This document shows positions 1 through 9,374 of a stretch of DNA of 64,000 bases, in pieces (position 1 is the stretch's first letter; the number at the start of each line of letters is the position of its first letter). The notes under the pieces are model-generated. The model was not told the origin of the DNA. It saw only the letters and a list, made by a program, of their open reading frames with translations, and did not search any database. The stretch comes from Porpolomopsis calyptriformis (taxonomy: Eukaryota; Basidiomycota; Agaricomycetes; Agaricales; Hygrophoraceae): the NCBI GenBank assembly GCA_951640195.1, contig OX621173.1, forward strand, positions 847,780 through 911,779, in the 5' to 3' direction. A program made the translations under genes and the position numbers.

Positions 1-2578
1 GTTTGGCATAAGATTGCCAACGAGCGAGTTCAAATAATACATCGAGAATGATTCCATTATGAGGTGATGGAAGAAGTCCTTCGACAACAGGAATGATACA
101 CTGAGTCGAGAGAGATCAATTGATGTAACTTTGAAATAAAAAAAAGGAGGAAACATACCTGTAGAATGTCCTCGAAGTCTCGTGCCGCAAGCTTCTTCAT
201 TCCAGATACGTTCATTCCAAAGTGGCGGATAGTATCCCATCCGAATGTTGGAACCATCCGGAACCTGTTAAATGTTTGATCCAATCTTGCATAATGAATA
301 GAATAGAGTTCACCTTTTATTGAAAGTTTGAATCCCGTCATTGCCAGCAGCATAGAGTATTCGGAGCAAATGGAGTAGGATGGCTTTCCATACTCCAAGC
401 TCAAACTCATGCATCAAGTCCGGCACAAACATTGAGTAAAAATTGAAACCGAAACTTGATAGACAGGTGGAGAATGCACTCTATTTTGGTGAGATTCTAA
501 GACAGTTATCAAATGATTCAGAACAACGTACCCTTGTCAGGAGTAAAGACTTCTCATAGAGCAATTTCTCAATCTTCTTGCTTGTCAGACTAAACCCCTT
601 CTCAAAAATCCATTGCCATACCTGAGCAATGGTCTTGCAAAGCCAATTGTCATCTTCACAGGTCTTCTCTCATTGTTGATAGTCAATGGTTGTCCCCATC
701 GCGGGAATCCATTTCTTGCAAGTGAGGCAGCACGGACAGGGACACTGAGCCAGGTATTTAATACACGCAAGGAGAATCCTGCGAAGCACTCAGTAAAATG
801 ATGCAGCGTGAAAGAATGATACAACTTACTTCTCTGGGTAATCTGCAGAATAAGTAAAAAATTGCAGGAAGAGTCGACGTCTGACTCCATCACAGCATAG
901 CAATATGATTCCATGTTGATATGCCTGCATAAACTCCTCGTCGAGGAGGAGTAGCCAGATTTGTTGCATCAACTCCCGCTTGCAGAATCTCAAAACTGCA
1001 GCTGATACAGGTACCTTGAAGATCGTCTTGTAAAAGTCTTGGAATTCGTCAGGAAGCTAATGAAAAGACGTTGAGCAAGACCATTGATAAAAAAGATACA
1101 CAATTAAGACTCACGGATGGAATATACGCCAGGTGGTGAGCAGCAAACGAAGTTGGTTTTGTCCGAAAGTACTTTGAGAGGCTCCCAAAGAACACGTATA
1201 TTGGCTAGAGCAATGCTGTACCAAAGTTTGCAAGGTGGGTTGAATCAGACCAGATCATGATTGGAGCAATGGCGATTTCAAGCTCAGGATTGTCATCAGG
1301 TTCTCTTGGCTGGGCACATATTTTCGCATCTTCCTCGATCATTGCATCTGAGTTGTACAATTCAGTGAATATTCATGTTTCTTCTAGACTTGGGTCATGT
1401 ACGTTTACGTCCTGTTGAGCAGTTGGATCTGATGAGTTCTTGAATAGCTGGAATGGTATCCAGTGGTATTGACGCGCGGTTGTGCTTTGATAGGCTGACT
1501 TGATGACTTCTATCAGTCGTCGGTAATATACTCCTTTCACCTCATATACAGGGGCGTCGGCTTCGGACTTGAACTTCTGTTTTTTGTGTGGCAACCTGAC
1601 TTTGACTGAGCCATGTTGCCAGCCATCATCAACTGAAAAAACGCCTCCAGAGGAATGGGATTTGTCAAGGCGCTCAAGTTCACAAGTGGCCCTGAAGGCA
1701 CGAAGATCGTTGGGATCAAAATCATCAGCTAGGATTACATTCTGGACTAAATTGTCAAGTCCAGCAGAGGATGTGGTCGCCGATTTGTCGTAAAACCATT
1801 TCATGAGCCGGAAGATGGTCACGTTCAGGAAAGGCGCAAAAAAATCGGTTTTGAGTTTTCCCCACCCACAAAGAGGGTTTCCAGATTGTGAGTTTGACAT
1901 AGGTGATCTGGCATGGGTTGGCGCATCATAGAATGAATCCAGAGTGAGTTCATCTTCAGGATCCATATGGGGTTTAGTAGTGTACCAGCGAAAGACACCA
2001 AAATGATTGGGTTCAGTATCGAATGAGGGGATTGTTGGCTCGTTGGTTTCAGGGAGTGTTGAATCATCGCATGGGGGAGTTTCTGATGGTTGATCAGGAT
2101 GTCGTCTAGGTGGGATACGGGGTGGCGGGCGAGGTAAGTGAGATGGTAAACCAGAAACAGAGGTGGGCAAATAGTCGCGCAGTGCTCAGGGAACTCTGCG
2201 CTTGCGCCCTGCTCGGCTGACAGAGACCTGCTCTGGACTGTCGAAATCACAAGTCATAGACGATATATTGACTTCTGGTACATTGTGCGGAAGATCATAG
2301 TCCTGCTGTAGTAGCTAATATAAGAATATGAAAATTCTTTGAAATTGTAGTCTACACACCTCATTTAGTTTGACCCGTAATACCTCCCGCTCCTGCACTA
2401 AATCCATCTCACATTCTTGACGTAAAATCTTAGAACTTTTCGCCCTCTCAATTTTCTCGCGATTTTTGGAGAGTGATATCGAGGTCAGGGCACGATTCTT
2501 CTTGCAGAAGTGTTTGAGGTGGATGGTGAGACCACAGTTGTCCTTGAATGACTGCCGGCAAGCGATGCAGATTAACAT
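1..2578 (-). pseudogene. Plavaka (CACTA/CMC-type) transposase, copy 1, decayed and cut by the window edge
   Basis: I recognise the Plavaka family of Agaricomycete cut-and-paste transposases from successive conserved blocks. The chosen start (2578) opens a zinc-finger-like N-terminus (C-x2-C-x12-H type, MLICIACRQSF). Then come the FRWYTTKPHMDPEDELTL block and the ILADDFDPNDLRAF block (about 1,700-1,850). After these are YYRRLIEVIKSAYQ (about 1,500), IWSDSTHLANFG (about 1,230), FCKRELMQQIW and LFLQFFTYSADYPE (about 850-1,000), and MKKLAARDFEDILQ (about 170-200). Introns separate the blocks. It is not intact: in-frame stops occur at 2186-2188 (TGA), 1373-1375 (TGA) and 1205-1207 (TAG, where a conserved Trp is expected). 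The C-terminus lies beyond the left edge. Family identity is confident; inability to make full protein is likely. Confidence 0.85.
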
Positions 2579-2735
2579 AGTGGTAAAGAAAAATAGATGG
2601 TAGAACTGCATGCTACCACCAGCAGAGCATAGCTGTAACTGCGATCGTGTACTTCCTAAGGTCACATGAGCATGCCTACCCCAAAAATCCGACCCCATCC
2701 CCAACCTCTTAACTTGTCTTTGAATCCCATCCATC
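2579..2735. promoter_or_regulatory. Short divergent intergenic region between Plavaka transposase and DUF6698 gene
   Basis: Only 157 bp separate the transposase start codon (minus) from the start codon of the divergent accessory gene (plus), so both promoters must lie here or overlap the 5' exons. I do not see an unambiguous TATA box. Function is inferred from position alone. Confidence 0.4.
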
Positions 2736-4503
2736 ATGCCTCACAAATCGAAAGTCACTCCCAAATCCCGCATTCCTTCCCAACCTTCCAACCACCAAAC
2801 GATCAAAAAGACTTGTGGACGTAAACACCAGTGAATTGTCAGTAATCGTGAATCATCCAGTGACTCGTCTGGCACGGAAAGGGATAAGTCGTAGGTCCTT
2901 TACAAAATCTAGGATTCAATTTTCTGTTATACTACACCCTAGGTCTAGCGATGAGGGGGACCAAGATGATGATACACAATCCATGCAAAATGAGGCCGAT
3001 AATCCCCCTCCTGCCCCTCCTGCCCCTCCTCCTCCTCAACCGGAAAACAATCGCAAACGCAAACGCACCCTCAAGAAAGTTCAAGAAGCACTAGAAAATC
3101 CATCAAATCAGAAGAAATTAGTGTGTGTATAAACTTGTCTGATCTGCTTGCGCTCGCTTATGATTTTGTAGTGACTGTAGTTTGTTGCATCCATATAAAA
3201 AAGCTGGGCGATACGTCCCTCATGGAATCACCCCATTTAGCAACTTGATTCAAGCCTTCCAGATCGGCCTGAGAGCTGAACAAGGGGTGAATCCCAATGA
3301 AGACATGTTAGTAGTCGATATTTCCCATCTAGGGCATATTGATTGTGTGTTTTAGGGATGAAGTGGATCAGATTGAGGCAGTGTCTATATACCAGGTGGT
3401 GATCGACCTACTACCTAACCTTCCAGAAGAAATCATATACTTCGAATCCGTCCAGGATGTGGATACCCTCCACAATTTGCTCAATTTTGTAAGTTCTCGC
3501 TCTGTTTTGAATGATTACTTTGATACGCAACTACGTAGATCGATAGCCATGCCTGTTTTGCTCGCACAGATGATGTGGGAGCATTGCGCTATGCTGCAAT
3601 GTCTTATATACCCCCCGTTTGTGACCTGCCTGCAATCTCTTCCAGGGACCGTAACAAGAGTAAACGAGGCTTCGCACATGTTGCGTCAGCCCGGTTACTT
3701 TGCCCTCGCAACTTACTAGGTGAATTTGATCAAGACCAAGAGGCGTAAGTCTTCATCTTCTATCATTTTCATTACTCATTCTAGCACCGGTGATACAGAT
3801 TTCGTCACTGGGTACAAGAGGGCGACATAGTCGTTTCAGCCAAAGATTGGCCATCTTTTTTGTACCCTGAGGATGGGTACAATCCGGACGCCATTGATGA
3901 GGGTCTTTTAAGAGGGCCCTTTCTCTTATCAGTGATGCAATATATCCTTTCACATATGGTTTACTCATACTTGTTTTCAGTGTTTCCGGCATATTTTCAC
4001 AGGACCCCGTACAGCAATGAAGGTGACACCTGGACCTGCAGCTGGAAAGAAGTCGATTGCTGAGATCTACAACATCCTTGAGATTACTCCCTGCAACATT
4101 GCATATGCCACTGTGATTGTAAGTACCTCCCAACATTTTTGCATTTACTGATGATTGTCCAGGCTCGATTCGTTCTCAATCCTCAGGAAGAATGGGGAAT
4201 CAAAGATGGGAACTTCAACGCTATGGAGTTTTTCACGAATATTGTCAATCTCTTCAATGAATGGGATGGGGACCCTGAGTGGTGTGAGATCACACTTGCA
4301 TGGTGGAACCAGTAAGTACAGTGATTATTTTTATTTCATACAACTGCCACAAAACGATTATCAGTCAGGTTCTTGGATCAAAGGCTAAGCGCGCAACTAT
4401 CCGGGCCTCTCAAATAGCCTGTCAAGACCATCATTCTGGGGTCGCGATGTTAGCTGCTCAGTGTGCTACTCGACGCGCACAAAACCTAACCGATGAAGGC
4501 TAA
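2736..4503 (+). CDS. DUF6698-family protein, divergent partner of Plavaka copy 1 (multi-exon)
   Basis: A gene of about nine exons with short GT-AG introns. The start at 2736 gives MPHKSKVTPKSR. A basic/proline-rich linker follows (about 2,990-3,110), then conserved blocks: PHGITPFSNLIQAFQIGLRA, DSHACFARTDD with ARLLCPRNLL, and SAKDWPSFLYPEDGYNPD followed by EGLLRGPFLL. It ends with TPCNIAYATVI joined to ARFVLNPQEEWG and ITLAWWNQ (4,163-4,311), stopping at 4501-4503. From memory this block order matches Pfam DUF6698, a family of Agaricomycete proteins without known function; the family name is my recall. A paralogue with the same blocks lies at 16,984-18,498, also beside a Plavaka transposase. 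I saw no obvious in-frame stop across the exons I joined, but exon ends are approximate. It may be transposon cargo or a helper protein; this is inference. Confidence 0.65.
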
Positions 4504-4830
4504 GATCCAACACGATTCTCTCATTCATTGTTACTCATTGCATTACATCCATTTTTTTGGTCACTCATCAGCGTCTCTCTTCCCCACTCGCATATTCTTA
4601 TTCGTTGGCTTATCATGCTGTTCTCTGTCGCCGTCCTCCATTTCTCTGTTCGCTGTTTCTCTGTTCTCCCAGGGTCTGTTCTCTGTCGCTCTCGCATTCA
4701 CCTCCTCTGTGCCGCTCTCGTATTGCCTTGCTCTGTGTTGCTCTCGTATTCCCTTGTTGTCGATTGTGATTACTTGAACTGTATGTCTGATAGAATAAAT
4801 GATAATGATAATCTCTATATGGGAATGTCT
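4504..4830. other. Gene-less pyrimidine-rich stretch downstream of DUF6698 copy 1
   Basis: Rich in CTCTGTT/TCGTATT-like short motifs between about 4,560 and 4,760. These open several overlapping frames on both strands with low-complexity Leu/Ser/Cys or Arg/Glu translations. I see no gene here. It is probably the 3' flank of the transposon gene. Confidence 0.5.
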
Positions 4831-5229
4831 AGATAGAATGGTAAGACATTGGAAAGGTGAAGCAATACAGGGTGACATATATATGCTCTTGGAAGTCTCA
4901 CCATTCTGGTCTAAGTATAAGCAGAGTCTACCATTCTGGCTGTCGTCTTCCAAGAGTCCCACCGGAATGGTAGACTCTGCTCACACCCCCCCATTCCAAT
5001 CGCAGTCTTCCAAGAGTTCCACCGGAATGGTAGACTCTGCTCATACACCCCCATTCTGGCTGTCATCTTCCAAGAGTCTTGACATGTTCCTCCATTGCAG
5101 TGTAGTCTTAAAAGACTGTGATCGGAATGGTGAGGCTTGGGATGGAAGGCGTTGTCTTGCCAAGTCAGACAAGTCCATTGACGTATGCTTCCAAGACTGG
5201 TCCCAATTCTGGTGACCCTTGCAGTGTAG
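4831..5229. repeat. Subterminal repeat array of Plavaka copy 1, with candidate element end
   Basis: A 60-bp unit beginning TCTTCCAAGAGT repeats at 4946, 5006 and (partial) 5066. The core GAATGGT and its reverse complement ACCATTC occur in both orientations across the block (near 4836, 4898, 4930, 4963, 5023, 5123; weaker near 5050 and 5204). CACTA-type transposons carry such mixed-orientation subterminal repeats as transposase binding sites (established for the superfamily). The block ends with TTGCAGTG followed by TAG at about 5219-5229. That could be the terminal inverted repeat end (reverse complement CACTGCAA) plus a 3-bp target duplication. The matching other end lies outside the window, so the end assignment is inference. 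Confidence 0.5.
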
Positions 5230-5589
5230 CTAGTGATTATAATATCATATATGACCTTATATTGATTTTTCACTTTTGCTAATGGGCGATTTGGATTTGG
5301 GTTTGAATCCTTTATATGAGTTTCCTACAACAATACAAACTAGGGCTTTTACTTGTAATAGTGAACTAACCTATTAAGCCCTTGACAGATTGTCAATGGT
5401 TGTGTTGGTCCAGTCAAGGCACTGAAAATTTGTGAAGGGTTATGCAAGGATGTCAGATAATTTGTCAAGTCAGTCAGAGTCTGTTATATTTTACTCGACA
5501 CTTCCATAGTATTGAGATTCCAAACCAAAGGTGAGTAGTGTACCAGGCACCAATTGTTACAACATACTTGTTACGATGACATATATCCA
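5230..5589. other. Gene-less AT-rich spacer
   Basis: I see no gene, RNA or clear repeat here. It separates the putative end of Plavaka copy 1 from the NACHT-WD40 fragment. Confidence 0.5.
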
Positions 5590-5985
5590 GCCCCCACATA
5601 TCATTTCGGAGCTAGACACTGTAAATGCACTGCTCACTGCATCCCATAGCTGAATAGAAGGATCCAGAAATGATACGCCTGCCATCGGCGGAAGAAGGGA
5701 CTGAATATACTGCACCGCAATGTCCTTCTATCATCCATATGCAAAGATTCATCTCTCAGCAAATCTATCATACACTTTTACCAACTCTCGTTATATAATC
5801 GATCAAGGTTAAAAATGCAGAAATAACTCTTCCATTCCTGTGCGACTAGCTTGAAGTTGCGAATCATTGATTCCAATCCAGCAATAAATCTGATGGAGGA
5901 TATCTGTCCTTGTGCCTTCCAAACACCCTGATCGATCTTTGGAGTCGAATGGAGACAGTTTGGCATGTGGTGACGCAGACCTAAG
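5590..5985 (-). pseudogene. Internally deleted fragment of a NACHT-WD40 (NLR-like) gene
   Basis: Reading the minus strand from 5985, one frame gives SPHAKLSPFDSKDRSGCLEG then TRTDILHQIYCWIG. This is the segment just before the P-loop of the two intact NLR genes in this window (compare FNSKDRARCFEGTRTDLLYQ in the copy at 41,912). After about 100 bp it jumps to KVYDRF, the linker that precedes the WD40 domain in those genes. One WD40 repeat follows (EGHCGAVYSV, RRIISGS). The whole NACHT domain and the following helical region, about 1.8 kb in the intact genes, are missing. Frames shift at least twice, so it is a dead remnant of a third family member. Confidence 0.75.
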
Positions 5986-6420
5986 ATGCCTGAGTCGTTA
6001 ATAGATTTGTGAATCGAAGCTTAATAACTTACTCTCATTAGAATTCAACTGATTCCCTCTTGCTGGCAACAATTTTGTGTGCTAACCATTGAGTCAGTGC
6101 TGGTCATTCCTTGGGTAGGAGATGATGTATAAGAGGCGATAAATCTGCAGGAAAAAGAGATGGAGATAGAGAGTGTGGGAACATATTTGTTGCCTGGTGT
6201 GGAGCAGGAGGAGGGTTGATAAGATGGTGGAGGACGATTCGTACCATGTATGAATAGGTTCACTCAGGACTTGACGAGCAAGGGAGGGACGCTGTATGGA
6301 TCGGGTGAGGTTGTGGGCATTCAAAATGAGTGACCCTTAGTAAAAACGAATAGTTGGATAGCGGTATAGCAGTCGGACTTTGGTCCCGACAATGACTGAT
6401 TGCATTCTCGAATATGCCTA
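5986..6420. other. 3' flank of Plavaka copy 2
   Basis: No gene is seen. It lies immediately downstream (minus orientation) of the copy 2 transposase stop at 6421, so its right part should be the 3' UTR and terminal region of that element. I could not identify a matching terminal inverted repeat. A hairpin at 6371-6390 is listed separately. Confidence 0.4.
6371..6390. other. Hairpin downstream of Plavaka copy 2 stop codon
   Basis: AGTCGGACTTTGGTCCCGAC can fold as a stem of about seven pairs (GTCGGAC with GTCCCGAC, one bulge) around a TTTG loop. It sits about 30 nt past the transposase stop codon on the transcript strand. It resembles an anticodon arm but is not supported as a tRNA. Function unknown. 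Confidence 0.3.
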
Positions 6421-6507
6421 CTAAAAATCAGCATAGCCATTGTCATCCACATCATCCCAATCTCCTTCCCCATCCTCTGGCCCAAGGTCAGAGTCATCCT
6501 CTCTCTC

Positions 6508-6719
6508 TGTAAGAGTTCTTGATCTTGCAGTGCTCACAACCAGCTGGATACAACCAATATCTATTGGATATGTGTAACCCTGGTACAAGCGGTGGCAAGA
6601 TATAAAAAGAACTACCTAAATAAGGGTAAATACTGCCTATATACTGCTCTCTGGTACAAACACTAATACATAAGGACTACATCCCTAATGTACACACTGT
6701 AACAGTAATATCTGTTACA
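6508..6719. repeat. Left LTR (212 bp) of the compact LTR element
   Basis: Direct repeat identical to 9163-9374 by eye, TG...CA ended. It contains a TATAAAAAG at about 6601, a plausible TATA box if transcription runs left to right. Preceded by target duplication CTCTC. Confidence 0.92.
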
Positions 6720-9162
6720 TCCTCCCTCACCAGATTGACCCAAGGGGTTCAATCAATCAAGAAGAGCCTGAAATAAAGGCTTCGAAAAAGTACATCAGAA
6801 TCAAGACATGATCCTGAACAATATATACATTCTGAAAAATATATATATTTCTCATGATACTACTCTGCATCATGTACATTTATTAGTTGTATAGCTCAGC
6901 TCTGCTTCACTATACTACCAGTATTCCCCTACCGAATTAAATTCCAGGGGTAAAACCTTCCCCTCCAAAAAATATTATTCTCAGAGGGCACACATGTGAT
7001 TCTACATGGTGCCAATCTATGCCTTCATCTTCTGAAGGTTGTTCATTACTTCCTCTGTCCATAACAGAGGAATCCTCTGAGATTAGGCACCCTTATGATG
7101 CCTTTTCCCAATGAGAGACACAGTGTCTCCAACTTTCTATAGTGACTAGGTCTGTCACCTCTTTTATTCTGCTGTGACCTTGTTGTCCTCGGCTGGGAAT
7201 ACTCGTGATGGGTATCTTGCTTACCCACACAATATTCATTAACCTGTCATGTCTGACAGGTGACGAGGGCATCTAATGTCCTCTTCAAGGGTTTTAGCTT
7301 TCGCAAGCTTCAACCCATTGTTCAATGAGGGTACATGGTCGTACTCCTCTCAGGTGATGTCTAGGACATAGATGGCACCTGATCCATGTCTGGATCAAGC
7401 CATTGGGGCCAATTGCACCCAATATATAACCTACTTCCTGGGAAGTAGGTGATTGCCCAGACATATTACACATCCAGGGTGTAGGTGATGCCAGATCCAT
7501 GTCTGGATCTGGCTGCTGACGCCTCTGCCGTTGGGACGGCTGCGCGTTCACAACGCGGGATGGTGAGCAACATCCTAAATGGACGTTGCCGTCTCTGGCC
7601 GCTCATTGGCGCTGGGGCCGCTGTTCTTGCCAGTGGTCCTTCACTGGTTGTCCACCCTCTGTGCCGTCTTCTCAGGTGGCTTGAGGGGCTTCCTCTGGAC
7701 CGGGGACAAGAGCCGTAGGGCTCAGCGCGCGTATTGCGTGCGTTGACGATGGCTGATGGTGGAGCCTGCGTTGGGCTACGACCAGGCACATCGTGTGCAG
7801 TCATTTGCCTCGTTGGGGTCTGTTGTTGCAATCGTCAGTGTTGCGAGAGCATAGGGCGATGAGGGGATGTCGCTGGAGACAGGCGGTAGCTGTCAGGAGG
7901 GGTTGGAGGGACCTGTGCGTCGTTGACGTGGCATCCTTCGCACTCCTGTCGGGTTCTCATACCGTCGTCATTGGCGTGCGCATCCGTGTGCTCACAGAGC
8001 GGGCGTGGTAACCACATTGGCAGTAGTTGCGCTGGATCTGTGTCTGGATCCAGCCTTGGAGCACAATATAGTGCTAGCGACAGGGGGACGTAAACGCAGC
8101 GCTGGGCGTAAAGCCTTCGCTGCGCATGCTTGTGGATGGGTGCCTGGGGCGCCCATGTCCTCGTCTCCGTCGGTGATCAGACAGTGTCTGGGGGGCCTTC
8201 CCTGGGTCTGGGACGGCCGAACACTGGAACAGTGCGCAGAGCGCACTCGAGAGAGCGTGGGGGGAGCGGGAGCCATGCCCCTGCTACCATATGACATTCT
8301 CCTTCGTCGTCGTCGTCGTCGCTTCCGGAGCCATTGGGCTCGGCAGTGCGTCGTCGACGTTGTTGGGCGTCATGGGCGTCGTCGCGAGAGCCATTGGGCT
8401 CGATGTGGGGGCAGGACGTAGATGTTGGGACCGCCTATGGGCGGTGATGTGCTACTTCCTGTGCCTGGCACTGGCCTCGTTGGGCTTCGCAGTTGGCTGG
8501 CCAAGCCTTCTGTCGATGCCTGGGGGAGCCCTAAGGCTTGGGGAGACCTGTGCTGCAGTTGTTGGGCTCGCGCAGTCGGTCGCGGACATAGGCGAGAGAG
8601 TCGGGACCACCATTGGGCGGTGACGTGGCACTTCGTGTGCCTGTTGCTGGCCTTGGTGGCCTCGTTCTCATTGTTTGTCTGTGTCGCGGGGACGATGTGC
8701 AACGTTGGGGAGTTGCAGGGGGTGGTAGGTCACTGGAGGGGATGTAGGTGGTAGCTGGAGGGACATCAGTCGTCTATGACGTGGCGCACCTTCTACCTCT
8801 CGCTTGCGTCCTTGTCCATCCTTCTCAGTTTCCGTGCGTTCGCGGGACTGTCTTGGGGAGCTGTGAGGCTCTGGGAAGTAGGCGTTCGCGAAGTGCGAGT
8901 GCCAGTGGCATCGGGGCCACTGATGACATGGCGGTTGAAATGCCTCGTCATCGCCAATGGAGCCCTGCTGGTCTGCAGGGGCTAGTTCTGAGGTGGTCTA
9001 GGACCACCCTCGACATGCGTGTGTTGACGCTACATGTCGGTCTTGAGCGTGAGGGGGTTGGTGTTGGCAGTGGCTGTGCCAAAATCAATGACATCGTTTA
9101 ACAACACCATCATTGCGCCCATATTGGGTAATCCAACAGTCTATGTTGGATATCCAAAAAAG
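6720..9162. other. Internal non-coding domain of the compact LTR element
   Basis: 2,443 bp. Markedly GC-rich and G/T-biased on the plus strand between about 7,500 and 9,060, unlike the AT-rich flanks. Open frames on both strands have no recognisable domain and look like composition artefacts. A palindrome-like 16-mer GATCCATGTCTGGATC occurs at 7381-7396 and 7494-7509, with a two-mismatch copy at 8035-8050. A short (CGT)n run lies at about 8305-8321. No protein function is supported. Confidence 0.6.
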
Positions 9163-9374
9163 TGTAAGAGTTCTTGATCTTGCAGTGCTCACAACCAGCT
9201 GGATACAACCAATATCTATTGGATATGTGTAACCCTGGTACAAGCGGTGGCAAGATATAAAAAGAACTACCTAAATAAGGGTAAATACTGCCTATATACT
9301 GCTCTCTGGTACAAACACTAATACATAAGGACTACATCCCTAATGTACACACTGTAACAGTAATATCTGTTACA
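9163..9374. repeat. Right LTR (212 bp) of the compact LTR element
   Basis: Identical by eye to 6508-6719 and followed directly by target duplication CTCTC (9375-9379). A short purine tract (AAAAAAG) at about 9156-9162 could be a polypurine tract for left-to-right orientation. Confidence 0.92.

Larger units (their letters stand above)
6508..9374. mobile_element. Compact non-autonomous LTR retrotransposon (LARD/TRIM-like) inside Plavaka copy 2
   Basis: Bounded by two 212-bp direct repeats that start TGTAAGAG and end TCTGTTACA, i.e. TG...CA. The flanks carry the 5-bp duplication CTCTC at 6503-6507 and 9375-9379. The LTRs appear identical base for base, implying recent insertion. Both flanks belong to the acidic C-terminal coding region of Plavaka copy 2, so the element is nested in it. 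The 2.4-kb interior has no gag, protease, reverse transcriptase or integrase motif in any frame. It must therefore have been mobilised in trans, if still mobile. Orientation is not determined; no canonical tRNA primer site was recognised after either LTR. Confidence 0.9.

Noticed and set aside
4493..4836. Overlapping plus-strand open frames rich in Leu, Cys and Ser
   Set aside because: They arise from short CTCTGTT/TCGTATT repeats and translate as low complexity in every frame; no domain or splice context.
4831..5229. CRISPR-like array
   Set aside because: The 60-bp units are contiguous without unique spacers and lie in a eukaryotic transposon; subterminal repeats explain them better.
6356..6425. 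A tRNA-like cloverleaf (possible tRNA-Gln with a CTTTGGT anticodon loop) downstream of Plavaka copy 2
   Set aside because: The anticodon-arm hairpin is good and an imperfect acceptor can be drawn, but the D arm and T loop do not fit. No B-box-like GGTTCGANTCC is present.
7466..9101. Several open frames on both strands in the GC-rich interior of the compact LTR element
   Set aside because: No known domain, overlapping on both strands, and composition-driven absence of stops; no gag or pol motif.
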